Shown here one piece after another: positions 34,267 through 43,296 of a stretch of DNA of 64,000 nucleotides. The DNA comes from Promethearchaeota archaeon Loki_b31 (lineage in GTDB: Archaea; Asgardarchaeota; Lokiarchaeia; Sigyniarchaeales; SOKP01): contig NJBI01000005.1 in NCBI GenBank assembly GCA_005222975.1, positions 1-64,000 on the forward strand. Direction: 5' to 3'. A model generated the notes under the pieces. It worked only from the letters and a program-made list of their open reading frames with translations, did not search any database and had not been told where the DNA came from. Each line of letters starts with the position of its first letter. Within the stretch, counting starts at the first letter, position 1. The translations under genes and the position numbers were made by a program.

Positions 34267-34758
34267 TTGGATCATTTAAAGCTCGATATTTTTGATCTGG
34301 ATAATCTTGACATCCTTTTAATTGGAGTCAATAAAAGTGAAATAGAAAATGATGAATTAAGGCAATTGTCTTTTATCTCCAATAGCATTGAGGGTTTTCT
34401 AATAAGAACAATTCCTCGGAGATTTTGGTGTAGAATAAGTTCCAATACATTACAACACAATTTTTCATTTGAATTTTTAGGAAATGCAATCTTTCATCTT
34501 TATCACCAAAAATTTGGAAATTTGATCAAAGCTATGGAAATATTCTTTATCAACACATATACAGATTCAATAGGACATTTCAAAGAAATCTCTTCCGAAA
34601 TAACAGCACAATTTGCCAAGAAATGGAAAGCCAAAATCGAAGAATGGAAAAAAAGGGTTGACTGTGAATATGCTTGGGCATGCCAAATTTGCCCCTATCG
34701 AGAAAACTGCTATTATGTTAAAGAAGTTCTAATTAAGAGAGAAGAATTAGGAAAATGA
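34267..34758 (+). CDS. N-terminally truncated second copy of the CdhC-domain protein
   Basis: 163 residues corresponding to the last two thirds of the protein at 20491-21258: RQLSFISNSIEGF, RRFWCRISS, FSFEFLGNAI and the four-Cys tail C-x5-C-x2-C-x5-C are all kept. The first ~90 residues are missing, and the only possible start is a TTG at the edge of the homology. The stop overlaps the ATG of a broken CooC copy, so the gene order of the intact pair is preserved. It is probably a pseudogene or a cut-off duplicate. Confidence 0.6.
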   Translation: MDHLKLDIFDLDNLDILLIGVNKSEIENDELRQLSFISNSIEGFLIRTIPRRFWCRISSNTLQHNFSFEFLGNAIFHLYHQKFGNLIKAMEIFFINTYTDSIGHFKEISSEITAQFAKKWKAKIEEWKKRVDCEYAWACQICPYRENCYYVKEVLIKREELGK

Positions 34759-34835
34759 AAAATCTTGAAAAAAAACCATTAATCCTCGCAATTATCGGAA
34801 AAGGTGGTAAAAAAAACCAAACTTTATTGTACTGA
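34755..34835 (+). pseudogene. Truncated CooC-type ATPase start
   Basis: Begins MKNLEKKPLILAIIGKGG, nearly the same as the start of the intact CooC protein at 21282 (MKNQRKKPLIVAIVGKGG), then diverges in the middle of the P-loop (next residues KKNQ instead of VGKT) and stops after 26 codons. The ATG overlaps the stop of the truncated CdhC-like gene. Only the first 18 residues of the ATPase survive, so the duplicated block ends near 34808. Confidence 0.75.
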
Positions 34836-34857
34836 TTTCATCTAATTAATCTAATAA

Positions 34858-35835
34858 TTAAATGTTAAACATGTCGTCATACATATCGTCTTCTTCTCCC
34901 TCTTCTCCCTCTTCACCCTCTTCTAGTTCAACCCCGTACCAATATTGCTCTTGCGCTTTCGTCTTTCTTTTTATTTTCTTTCGTTCTTTGTATTTTGGTT
35001 TTTCGTCATAGCGTTTAGTATAAATTTTTTCGTATTTTGCTCTTAAAGCTTCTACATCTTCAACTTGTCCTATTTTCTCTTGTAAACCATCTTCAAAGAA
35101 ATAATTTCTTTTAAATTTTTTTGCTGGAATTCCTACGTAGATATAACCATCCTCGAGTTTTTGATCTACCGTTGTTATTGAATTAGCAGCTAAGACGCTT
35201 CTTTTTCCGATATAAGTACCAGGCATGATTATTGCGTGAGATCCAATTCTAACATCGTCTTCAATAATAGTTCTCTTAATTATGAGGAGATTACCGATAA
35301 TTACACTAGATTGTACAATTGCTCCTTGACCAACAACAACGTTTTTTCCGAACGAAATAAATTCAGTATCCACCCAGCCTTCAAATAAAGAGTTTGAAAA
35401 TTTTGTCTTTACACCGAACACTTTAAAGCAAATATTGTTTAAGAAAGGAAAAGGAAATCGATGACTTAACCAAAATGGCCATCTTTTTATTATATTCCTA
35501 ATACACCAATACCGATAATCCTTATCGCTTGGATGTCTTAAAAATATGCCAACTTGTGGCTTGTGAATGACATTAACGGCCATAAATAAGATTTTGGCAA
35601 TAAAAATTGCACTAAATACAAGGGTAATATACATTGGTAGAATTACAAGAGGTAGGAAAGTATAAAAGTGAATCGGTCTACTATAATTCCACAAAAATCG
35701 CCAATAAACCCAAAATTCTAAAAAAACAGGAATAAAACTGAACCAAACAATAATTAGATAGAAAAATAAATATCTTTTCTTTACTAAAACTGTCGGTATA
35801 AATGGACCTATGCGCATAGTATTAGGAATTGACAT
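34858..35835 (-). CDS. Membrane protein with left-handed beta-helix (hexapeptide) domain, type III, locus 1
   Basis: 325 residues: two hydrophobic regions (about 24-45 and 60-90), then a hexapeptide-repeat left-handed beta-helix (VVVGQGAIVQSSVIIG, IGSHAIIMPGTYIG, SVLAANSITTV) ending in IYVGIPAKKF, and an acidic Glu-rich tail. The fold is typical of acyl- and acetyltransferases, and the membrane-plus-helix layout resembles the C-terminal region of Pls/PosA-type synthetases. Its counterpart in locus 2 is at 40060-40986. The start is 2 bases after the stop of the 612-residue gene, so they are cotranscribed. Substrate unknown. Confidence 0.7.
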   Translation of the reverse strand: MSIPNTMRIGPFIPTVLVKKRYLFFYLIIVWFSFIPVFLEFWVYWRFLWNYSRPIHFYTFLPLVILPMYITLVFSAIFIAKILFMAVNVIHKPQVGIFLRHPSDKDYRYWCIRNIIKRWPFWLSHRFPFPFLNNICFKVFGVKTKFSNSLFEGWVDTEFISFGKNVVVGQGAIVQSSVIIGNLLIIKRTIIEDDVRIGSHAIIMPGTYIGKRSVLAANSITTVDQKLEDGYIYVGIPAKKFKRNYFFEDGLQEKIGQVEDVEALRAKYEKIYTKRYDEKPKYKERKKIKRKTKAQEQYWYGVELEEGEEGEEGEEDDMYDDMFNI

Positions 35836-35837
35836 TT

Positions 35838-37676
35838 CTACCCTTCATTATTTTCCGTTTTTATTAATTTCTTTTTATCCTCATCAATATTAACTTCGTG
35901 TGTCATCTCAACTTTCACTTGCTCGTCAACATCGCGCTTTATTATAATATCTCTTCTCTCTTCGGCATATTTATTTTCTTTAAGTTTAATTCCGGGAATT
36001 CCAAAATATATCCAATTTGGTTCTAAAATTTGATTATATGTAGTTGTACTGATAGCGCCCATAACCGAATCGTGTCCCATTATCGTGCCAGGCGCGATAG
36101 TGGTGTGACCACCAATCATAACATAATCGTCAAATATAACCTTTTTAATTATTAAGTATTTGCCGACTACCATTGAGGACATTATTGTTGCTCCTTGTCC
36201 AATTAAATTATTTCGCCCAAAGTTTACAAATTCGGCATCGCACCACGCATCGTTTAAATGACTCGAAAGATCCATATTTATTCCAAACCATTTAAACGCT
36301 ATTACATCTACCCAGGAAAATGGAGAATTTCTAATTAGCCAGAGGCTGATCTTTTTTAGTTCTGTTCTCAACATCCAAAACTCGTAATCTTTATCTCCAA
36401 TTTCAGCGATAAAAATACCTTCTCGCGGTTTATGTATTAAATTTACAAGAATTAAAAGCAATTTACTAAAAAATAACACTCCGAAGATGAATATGTACAA
36501 CATAGAAAAGATTGCGACTGGTAAAAACAAAATCATTATTAACCCAAAATATCGTGTACATTCATACCAATAAATCGCAACTAATAAACCGCTTAACCAG
36601 AAAATGGGAATATATACTGCCAAAAATTTAACATTTACTCTGCTAATAGCGCTACTAGTAGTAAAATCTAATGCTAGATCTTCTTTTGTAAGACTCTCTA
36701 TATCAACTGGTTCTTCTTTTTCCTGCTTAATCGTAAAATCTTCTTCAAGTTCTTCTTTAATTTTTTCTTTAGTTTTGTCTTTTTTATTTTTTGTAATAAA
36801 ATCATTAAGAGAATCGTTTCGCTCTAAGTCTTCAGGTGTCAAACCTAAATAATCCATAATTTTTTTTTTAAAAATTTTTCGCAGGGGGATTCCTACATAA
36901 TATTTCCCTCCTTTTAATACGCTGTGTTTCGTACATGAAGCTAAGGGTAATAAAAAAGAATCTTTGCCAATTTCGGTTCCTGGACCTATTTGATTCATCG
37001 CAGCGAGGGTAACGTTGTCTTTCAGCTTTATTTCGAAATAGGATATGTTCCCGAAGATGCCCTGCACTAAATGAGACGCTAACGTAGAGTTTACGCCGAT
37101 ATAACAGTTTTTCCCAACATCAATGAATTTATCTGATCCAACAGATTCTTCAATTGTGGACCCTTTTCCAATTTTGCTTGAGCGGGTAAAATTAAAAAAC
37201 CAATTGGAAAGCCAAGGGATCATTCCTTTGGTAAATACATTTTTTCCATATTTTATCATGAAACTTCTCATATGATAATAATTTGCCGTCTTACTTTGTA
37301 TGTTTCTTGGGATTATTCCATTTTTTGAAGGGGACATTTTTTCAGTAATACTCCAACACAATTTTGTTGCTAATCCAATGAATAATAGGTGTATAAGATA
37401 ACAAACTATTATTAAAAGCGGCATTAAAATCAATGAGAGGAGGGGATACAGTTCTGTGAAAAGCATAACAAAATTGCTGGTTTCTAAAAAGTATTTTCGA
37501 AAAATCATAAAAAAATATGCCATTAAGATAATACCAGGGATTATCCAAGAGGAATAGTAAATAACAGCAAATATCAATATGTAGATTTTAAATTGTATTT
37601 TCACGGTTTCTTTAATAACGGCTTCTTGAGAATCCTCTGATTCATCCAATGATTCTGGTTTTATTTTTTCAACCAT
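35838..37676 (-). CDS. Fused double membrane/left-handed beta-helix protein (types I+II), locus 1
   Basis: 612 residues made of two similar halves. Residues 1-300 match the separate 316-residue protein at 41897-42847 (shared SPSKNGIIPRNI region and GKNCYIGVNS). Residues 325-612 match the 303-residue protein at 40983-41894 (shared LDFTTSSAI, NDAWCDAEF, MVVGKYLIIK and HEVNIDEDKKK). Each half has membrane helices followed by hexapeptide-repeat turns. A charged linker (residues about 290-335, rich in Lys/Glu) joins them. The pair of halves probably assembles like the separate proteins. It is followed by the type III gene. Confidence 0.8.
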   Translation of the reverse strand: MVEKIKPESLDESEDSQEAVIKETVKIQFKIYILIFAVIYYSSWIIPGIILMAYFFMIFRKYFLETSNFVMLFTELYPLLSLILMPLLIIVCYLIHLLFIGLATKLCWSITEKMSPSKNGIIPRNIQSKTANYYHMRSFMIKYGKNVFTKGMIPWLSNWFFNFTRSSKIGKGSTIEESVGSDKFIDVGKNCYIGVNSTLASHLVQGIFGNISYFEIKLKDNVTLAAMNQIGPGTEIGKDSFLLPLASCTKHSVLKGGKYYVGIPLRKIFKKKIMDYLGLTPEDLERNDSLNDFITKNKKDKTKEKIKEELEEDFTIKQEKEEPVDIESLTKEDLALDFTTSSAISRVNVKFLAVYIPIFWLSGLLVAIYWYECTRYFGLIMILFLPVAIFSMLYIFIFGVLFFSKLLLILVNLIHKPREGIFIAEIGDKDYEFWMLRTELKKISLWLIRNSPFSWVDVIAFKWFGINMDLSSHLNDAWCDAEFVNFGRNNLIGQGATIMSSMVVGKYLIIKKVIFDDYVMIGGHTTIAPGTIMGHDSVMGAISTTTYNQILEPNWIYFGIPGIKLKENKYAEERRDIIIKRDVDEQVKVEMTHEVNIDEDKKKLIKTENNEG

Positions 37677-37859
37677 TTTTTATCATGTGAAAAGTAATGA
37701 TAAGCTAATAGATAAATTCTTTTTATTATTTACTCAGTCAAATATTACACATTAGTAAAATAGATATGTTTTTTACTTTTTAAATTTATATTAACAACAA
37801 AACAGCCAAAACGATTAAGAGCTAACCTTAATATCACACAAACTAATAGAAAAAATAAC

Positions 37860-38258
37860 ATGAAGAATAGATGTGAAGATTGTGGAAATTGCTGTATCGA
37901 GACAGAGATGATTCTCTCTGACCAAGACATCGAAGCTATCGTTAGTAGTCATAAAACAACCTTAAGAAAAACAGATTTTGTACAAAAAAATGAAGATAAC
38001 TTTAATCAATTAAAAAATTTTAACGGACATTGCTTCTTTTTCGATGGAGAAACAAAATTATGTAAAATTTACGAGATAAGACCTCAAGGATGCCGATTTT
38101 ATCCTTTAATTTACGATTCAGATAAGAAATCATGTGTTTTTGATAGCGAATGTCCACGACCAGAACTTTTTTATCCAAATAAGAATACAGTTCGAAGAAC
38201 TTGCAAAAAGATAATAAGTTTCTTAGAGAACCAAGTAATTTTTTCTAAATTACGATAA
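37860..38258 (+). CDS. YkgJ-family cysteine cluster protein
   Basis: 132 residues with the family's cysteine signature: RCEDCGNCC at the front (C-x2-C-x2-CC), CFFF and LCKIYEIRPQGCRFYP in the middle, and further Cys in DSECP and RRTCKK. The family is thought to bind zinc or iron or an Fe-S cluster; its reaction is unknown. It is divergent from the beta-helix operon, and its last 14 bases overlap the end of the convergent dehydrogenase gene. Confidence 0.8.
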   Translation: MKNRCEDCGNCCIETEMILSDQDIEAIVSSHKTTLRKTDFVQKNEDNFNQLKNFNGHCFFFDGETKLCKIYEIRPQGCRFYPLIYDSDKKSCVFDSECPRPELFYPNKNTVRRTCKKIISFLENQVIFSKLR

Positions 38259-39252
38259 TAGTTTTTATATAATCTCGGTTTTTCTCGTAAGAAACAAAAG
38301 CTTCTTGAATATAATTTAACGCATACTCTTTAGAAATTAATCCTTTAACCTTAACTTTTCCTGAACTTAACCCTTCAATAGCTTTATCAAAGGGACCACA
38401 TCTACTGCTGTAAATAGTAATTTCCCTGACCACAATATCGGTAAAATTAATTAGAGTTTCTAACCCGTGAGTACTTTTTATGTGGACTTTTCCACGCGTT
38501 TTACACGAAGAAACAACATCCTTTAGGGCATCTAGGTTTCCTGTAGTATCAACAACGATATCAGCTCCAATGTCTTTTGTTAATTCTCTAATTTCAGTTT
38601 GTATATCTTTTACATTCAAACGATTAATTGAATAGTGTGCGCCAAACTTTTTAGCTAAGGCAAGTTTTTTATCTGAACCGTCAATTACAATTAACTTTAA
38701 TCCTTTTAATAACGCAACTTGAGTTAGCAATAAGCCTAACTTTCCAAGACCAAAAATTGCAACAAATTTATCGTCTTTTTCTATAGGCATCATTTCAAAA
38801 GTTTGATAGGCTGCGGCTAACGGTTCGATAAAGGTAGCTTCTTCGTAAGAAATCTTTTTCGGTAATTCGTGTATCAAATAAGACTCGACAGCAATGAACT
38901 CCGCGAACGCTCCATTGATATCGATCCCTAAAGCTTTTCTAGAGATACATTGTGTAAACATGTCTCGTTTACAATAATAACATTCAAAATCAATGTTACT
39001 ATTAATTTCTGAAGTCACTCGTTTACCTAGCCAAGTGCGGGCTACATTTTTCCCTACTTCTACAATTTCACCAGCAAATTCGTGCCCTAATATGAGTGGG
39101 ATGGTAGTTGGAAGATATCCACTTACTATTGCTATATCCGTGCCACAAATTCCCACAGCTTTTACTTGGATTAAAACTTGAGAATCCTCAGGCTCAGGTT
39201 TAGACACTTCTTTAATAGCAATTTTGTGCCCATCAAATACAGCAGCTTTCAT
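38245..39252 (-). CDS. Zinc-dependent alcohol/sorbitol dehydrogenase (MDR superfamily)
   Basis: About 335 residues from the preferred ATG at 39252 (MKAAVF, the usual family start); an upstream ATG at 39303 would add 17 residues and overlap the nitrilase gene. Catalytic-zinc motifs: GICGTD and GHEFAGEI. One Cys pair of the structural zinc loop is visible (CYYCKRDMFTQC). The Rossmann motif is GLGKLG in FAIFGLGKLGLLL. It oxidises or reduces an alcohol or polyol with NAD(P). It is the last gene of a run with the nitrilase and the beta-helix genes. Confidence 0.85.
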   Translation of the reverse strand: MKAAVFDGHKIAIKEVSKPEPEDSQVLIQVKAVGICGTDIAIVSGYLPTTIPLILGHEFAGEIVEVGKNVARTWLGKRVTSEINSNIDFECYYCKRDMFTQCISRKALGIDINGAFAEFIAVESYLIHELPKKISYEEATFIEPLAAAYQTFEMMPIEKDDKFVAIFGLGKLGLLLTQVALLKGLKLIVIDGSDKKLALAKKFGAHYSINRLNVKDIQTEIRELTKDIGADIVVDTTGNLDALKDVVSSCKTRGKVHIKSTHGLETLINFTDIVVREITIYSSRCGPFDKAIEGLSSGKVKVKGLISKEYALNYIQEAFVSYEKNRDYIKTIIVI

Positions 39253-39271
39253 GTTTTGAATCTTTTTAAGA

Positions 39272-40057
39272 TTATTGAAGATAGAACTCTGGTCTTCTAT
39301 CATTTAGTATATCATTATAACTATTAAGTTTTTTATCTCTTGTGTGGATTACATCAATTTCTATAAATTTAATATAGACTTTATCCATTGGTGCGGACGA
39401 GAGTATGTCCCCATTATAAGACGTGATTTGGCTTCCCCCCGTAAACTTAAAATCGTCTTCTCCCCTTACTTCGTTGCCAATTCTGTTAGAAGTTACAGCA
39501 AAAACGCGATTTACCAAACAATGAGTAGTCATAGCTTTTTGGCAATACGGAAGTACTAAGTTAGCGGGATGCGCAATGATATCGGCTCCAAGAAGCGTGA
39601 GCGTACGAATTGTCTCCGGAAAAAACCAATCGAAACAAATCATTATTCCGATTTTCACATTGTTTACTTCATAAATTCGTAAAGGCTTGTTTCCAGGAGA
39701 GAACCATAGGCGTTCTTTATAGTATAGATGGATTTTCCTATATGTGCCAATAACTTCATTTTTTGAAACTATCATCGCAGAATTGAATATTTCATCGCCA
39801 TCTTTCTCAATAAATCCTCCAATTACGACCCCACCTGTATCTTTTGATAATTTCTTTAGAAATTGAGCGGTTTGCCCGTTAATGTCTTCCGCTAAGGATT
39901 CAGCTTCTTTTTTAGAAATGAAAGCGTAACCTGTTGCGAAAAGTTCAGGTAATACAATTAAATCTGCTTTGGTATTGCTTAATAAAATCGTTACTTGTTC
40001 AAAGTTTTGAGTTTTTTCGCTAAAGGTTGGAGAGGTTTGAACATAACCAATTTTCAT
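39272..40057 (-). CDS. Carbon-nitrogen hydrolase (nitrilase superfamily)
   Basis: 261 residues with the triad E38 (LPELF), K108 (YRKIHLYY) and C141 (MICFDWFFPE). It is related to, but not a close copy of, the nitrilase at 12288-13109. The start lies 2 bases after the stop of the type III beta-helix gene, so it is translated as part of the locus 2 operon. It could supply or release an amide-linked group used by the beta-helix proteins; this is inference from position only. Confidence 0.85.
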   Translation of the reverse strand: MKIGYVQTSPTFSEKTQNFEQVTILLSNTKADLIVLPELFATGYAFISKKEAESLAEDINGQTAQFLKKLSKDTGGVVIGGFIEKDGDEIFNSAMIVSKNEVIGTYRKIHLYYKERLWFSPGNKPLRIYEVNNVKIGIMICFDWFFPETIRTLTLLGADIIAHPANLVLPYCQKAMTTHCLVNRVFAVTSNRIGNEVRGEDDFKFTGGSQITSYNGDILSSAPMDKVYIKFIEIDVIHTRDKKLNSYNDILNDRRPEFYLQ

Positions 40058-40059
40058 GA

Positions 40060-40986
40060 TTAATCCTTTTCTTCAGTTTTTTCTATAGTTATTTCTTCGG
40101 ATTTTTCTTTTCTTATGTGAATTCTTCTTTCTTTGAGAGGTATTTTTTTTTTAACTTGCCGTTTAACATATTGTTCGTCGTATTTCTTTAATAATCCGTC
40201 AAGGTCTCCAATGGTTTTAGTAAGTTTTTCGAGTGGAATGTCTTCGAAAAATCTATTTTTCTTGAATTTTTTCGCAGGACCCCCATTGTACACCCAACCT
40301 TCTTCTAGTTCTTGACCTACCATTGTAGACGACCAAGTGTTTAAAATACAGTTTTTTCCTATATGGGTGCCTGGCATAATTATTATATGTGCGCCTATTC
40401 TAACGTTTTCTTCAATGATAGTTTTTTTAATGATTAAAAAGTTTCCTATAATAACTGAAGATTGTATTATAGCGCCCTGGCCAACAACTACATTTTTACC
40501 GAACTCAATATATTCAGTATCCACCCAACCTTCAAAAAGCGAGTTAGAAAATTTTGTTTTTACACCAAATACCTTGAAACAAATATTGTCTAAAAATGGA
40601 AAGGGAAATTTATGCGCGAGCCAGGTTGGCCACTTTTTAATTGTATTTCTAAGACTCCAATATCTATAATCCTTGTCTGCGGGATCCCTTAGAAAAACGC
40701 CTTCTCTTGGTTTGTGAAAAACATTAACTATAATTAATAAAATTTTAGCAAAGAATATCGCAGCAAACACGGTTGTGATGTACATTACAATGAAAAAAAG
40801 AGGTAAAAACACGTAGAAATGAAGTGGTCTTATATCATACCACAACATTTGCCAATACCACCAAATTTCCAATATCGCAGGAAGTAGACTTATCCATATT
40901 AAAAAAATATACATAAGCAGATACTTTTTCTTAGCCAGTACGGTTGCACAAAAAGGACCTATGCGCATTGAATTCGGAACGCTCAC
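40060..40986 (-). CDS. Membrane protein with left-handed beta-helix domain, type III, locus 2
   Basis: 308 residues, collinear with the protein at 34858-35835 from the first residues (MSVPNSMRIGPF against MSIPNTMRIGPF) to the end of the beta-helix (GGPAKKFKKNRFF). Two membrane regions come first, then hexapeptide turns such as VVVGQGAIIQSSVIIG and IGAHIIIMPGTHIG. The C-terminal tail is Lys/Glu-rich but not acidic like its homologue. Its start overlaps the end of the type II gene by 4 bases. Confidence 0.7.
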   Translation of the reverse strand: MSVPNSMRIGPFCATVLAKKKYLLMYIFLIWISLLPAILEIWWYWQMLWYDIRPLHFYVFLPLFFIVMYITTVFAAIFFAKILLIIVNVFHKPREGVFLRDPADKDYRYWSLRNTIKKWPTWLAHKFPFPFLDNICFKVFGVKTKFSNSLFEGWVDTEYIEFGKNVVVGQGAIIQSSVIIGNFLIIKKTIIEENVRIGAHIIIMPGTHIGKNCILNTWSSTMVGQELEEGWVYNGGPAKKFKKNRFFEDIPLEKLTKTIGDLDGLLKKYDEQYVKRQVKKKIPLKERRIHIRKEKSEEITIEKTEEKD

Positions 40987-41894
40987 TTTTTAACGCCTCC
41001 CTTTTTTCTTCTAAATAAATGTTTTTTATCTTCGTCGATATTAACTTCGTGCTCTACCTCAATTTTTTCTTCTTCGTCAACATCTACTTTTTGTATAATA
41101 TCTCTTCTCATTTCAGCGTATTGATTAGGTTTTAATTTTCTAGCCGGAATACCTGAATATATCCACCCGTCTTCTAGTTTTTGATTAAGAGTGGTAACTG
41201 ATACCGCACCTAAAACAGTATCTTTTCCAAAGTGAGTTCCAGGGGCAATCGTGCTCTGCCCTCCAATAAGAGCGAAATCTTCGAAAGTTATTCTTTTAAT
41301 GATTAGATAATTACCTACTACCATTGAGCTCATTATTACTGCCCCTTGACCGATAGTTACGTTGCTTCCAAACTTAATAAATTCAGCGTCACACCAGGCA
41401 TCGTTCAAGTGGCTTGAGAAATCCATACTTACTCCAAACCAACGAAATGCTATTACATCTATCCAAGGTAAAGGCCAGTTTCTTATTAGCCACAAAACAA
41501 TCTTCTTTATTTCGGTTCTTAACCTCCAAAATTCAAAATCCGTGTCTCCCTTCTCAGTTCGGAATATTCCTTCTTTGGGAAGGTGAATTAAATTTATTAA
41601 AATTAACAGAAGCTTACTAAAAAAGAAGCAACTAATAATAAATAGAAATGTGAACGCTAACAATAAAAGTGGTAAAAATAACAATTTAATTATCCATGGT
41701 AGTTTGCTTACAGTGTAGCCGTACCAAAAAGTTGCTACAATAATACCTGAAAACCAAAAAATTGGTAAATATACTATTAAAAACTTAAGACTAACTCTGT
41801 TTATAGCAGAACTTGTAGTAAAATCAATATTAAAGTCAGAGTCATCATCTATGTTTTCAGGACCTTTATTTTCATCTTCTATAGTTTCAGCCAT
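40983..41894 (-). CDS. Membrane protein with left-handed beta-helix domain, type II, locus 2
   Basis: 303 residues equivalent to the second half of the 612-residue fusion in locus 1: an acidic N-terminus, NIDFTTSSAI, two hydrophobic regions, NDAWCDAEF, then hexapeptide turns (VTIGQGAVIMSSMVVG, IGGQSTIAPGTHFG) and the tail VNIDEDKKH. It overlaps the downstream type III gene by 4 bases and follows the type I gene by 2 bases, so the three are translationally coupled and probably form one membrane complex. Confidence 0.7.
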   Translation of the reverse strand: MAETIEDENKGPENIDDDSDFNIDFTTSSAINRVSLKFLIVYLPIFWFSGIIVATFWYGYTVSKLPWIIKLLFLPLLLLAFTFLFIISCFFFSKLLLILINLIHLPKEGIFRTEKGDTDFEFWRLRTEIKKIVLWLIRNWPLPWIDVIAFRWFGVSMDFSSHLNDAWCDAEFIKFGSNVTIGQGAVIMSSMVVGNYLIIKRITFEDFALIGGQSTIAPGTHFGKDTVLGAVSVTTLNQKLEDGWIYSGIPARKLKPNQYAEMRRDIIQKVDVDEEEKIEVEHEVNIDEDKKHLFRRKKGGVKK

Positions 41895-41896
41895 TT

Positions 41897-42847
41897 TTAT
41901 CTCACGCCTTTATTTTTTATTTTTTTTTCATTTTTTTCAGCTTCTTTTTTTATCCTCTCTAACTTTGCGTTTTCTTGCTTAACTCTTAAGTCTTCAGCCT
42001 GAACTAAATTATCTTCGTTAACCTTTAAATAATCCATAATTTTCTTTTTAAATATTCTACGCAAAGGCAAGCCAAAGTAGTAATTATTTCCTTTTAACAA
42101 ATTATGCTTAGTTGCTGCTGCCATTGGCAATAGATAGGAATTATCTCTTAGGTCGCAACCAGGGGCAATGTTATTAAAACCCCCTAAAGTAACATTTTCT
42201 CCTAGCTTTATTTCAAAGTACACAATATTTCCGAAAATCCCCTCAACAAAATGGCTAGAGAGTGCCGAATTAACGCCAATATAGCAGTTTTTTCCGATGT
42301 TTACATTTCTATCCGTAACTACTGATTCTTCGAGCGTAGAACCCTTTTTAATTACGCTGGTTCCTACAAAATTAAAAAACCAATTTGCTAACCAAGGAAA
42401 TATTCCTTTCATGAAAGCATTTTTTCCGTATTTAATCATAAAGGATCTTATATGGTATAAATTAGCAGTTTTAGAAGGGATGTTTCTTGGAATAATGCCA
42501 TCTTTACTAGGTGAAATTTTTTCCGTATATCTCCAGATAATTCGCGAGATCAAACCTACTAAAAATAAGTGGATCAAATAGCTCACAATAAGAACTAACG
42601 GTAAGGCTAAAAAAGATAGTAAAGAATCAAGGTTCGTAAAGACAACAAACAGGTTATCTACCCTTAAAAAGAGTGGGATAAAAACTAATAAGACATACGC
42701 CATAAAAACAATTCCCGGTATTAAATATGAACAATAGTATATAACAAAAAAGATACTCAAATACCAATGGAATTGGAGTTTAATTTTTTCTTTAGCAACT
42801 TCACCATCAGAGTCACTCATATCAGGCGGTTCAATTTCGTCTAACAT
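41897..42847 (-). CDS. Membrane protein with left-handed beta-helix domain, type I, locus 2
   Basis: 316 residues equivalent to the first half of the 612-residue fusion: an acidic N-terminus, two or three membrane helices, IPRNIPSKTANLYH, then beta-helix turns (VNIGKNCYIGVNSALSSH, LGENVTLGGFNNIAPG) and a Lys/Glu-rich end. It is the first gene of the locus 2 operon (type I, II, III, nitrilase, dehydrogenase). Confidence 0.7.
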   Translation of the reverse strand: MLDEIEPPDMSDSDGEVAKEKIKLQFHWYLSIFFVIYYCSYLIPGIVFMAYVLLVFIPLFLRVDNLFVVFTNLDSLLSFLALPLVLIVSYLIHLFLVGLISRIIWRYTEKISPSKDGIIPRNIPSKTANLYHIRSFMIKYGKNAFMKGIFPWLANWFFNFVGTSVIKKGSTLEESVVTDRNVNIGKNCYIGVNSALSSHFVEGIFGNIVYFEIKLGENVTLGGFNNIAPGCDLRDNSYLLPMAAATKHNLLKGNNYYFGLPLRRIFKKKIMDYLKVNEDNLVQAEDLRVKQENAKLERIKKEAEKNEKKIKNKGVR

Positions 42848-43296
42848 TTTTTACTACACCAATATTATCGTTAAAATAGATTGTTTTTAGTATTTGAACT
42901 TTCTAAATCAAATTTAATATTATTAATATTAATAATATAGTAATCAATTTCAATTTTTTTTTTTAAATATGCTAACCAATAAAAAGATATTAATAATGAA
43001 GGTTTCTATAAGTTATAAAAACCGACATAAATATATTAGAAAACCATAAGAGATGTAATATAGATAAGTCGTTAAAAATTTAAACTAATTGGGTAATTGA
43101 ATAGTAGATGTAGAATTAAAAGAAATATGCAAGATTTTAACAGATTCATCAATCGCTTAATAAGATTGAATCAATAATTTTATATTATATTATAACTTAA
43201 ATTAAAAATTAGGTTAAGGCAATTAAAATTTAGATATTTTTAATAACGCCGATAAAATTAATGTATTAACCATTATCGCAATTAAGGAGTAAAATA
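42848..43296 (+). other. 449-base intergenic region without a gene
   Basis: This divergent region between the beta-helix operon and the ribonucleotide reductase gene is very AT-rich and has only tiny frames. The one functional element I can support is the ribosome binding site AAGGAG at 43284-43289, seven bases before the ATG at 43297. Promoters for both directions must be here. No riboswitch, RNA gene or repeat is recognisable; a cobalamin riboswitch in particular was not seen. Confidence 0.6.

Noticed and set aside
42848-43296. Replication origin or cobalamin riboswitch in front of nrdJ
   Set aside because: AT-richness alone is not evidence; no origin-type repeats and no conserved B12-box sequence were seen.
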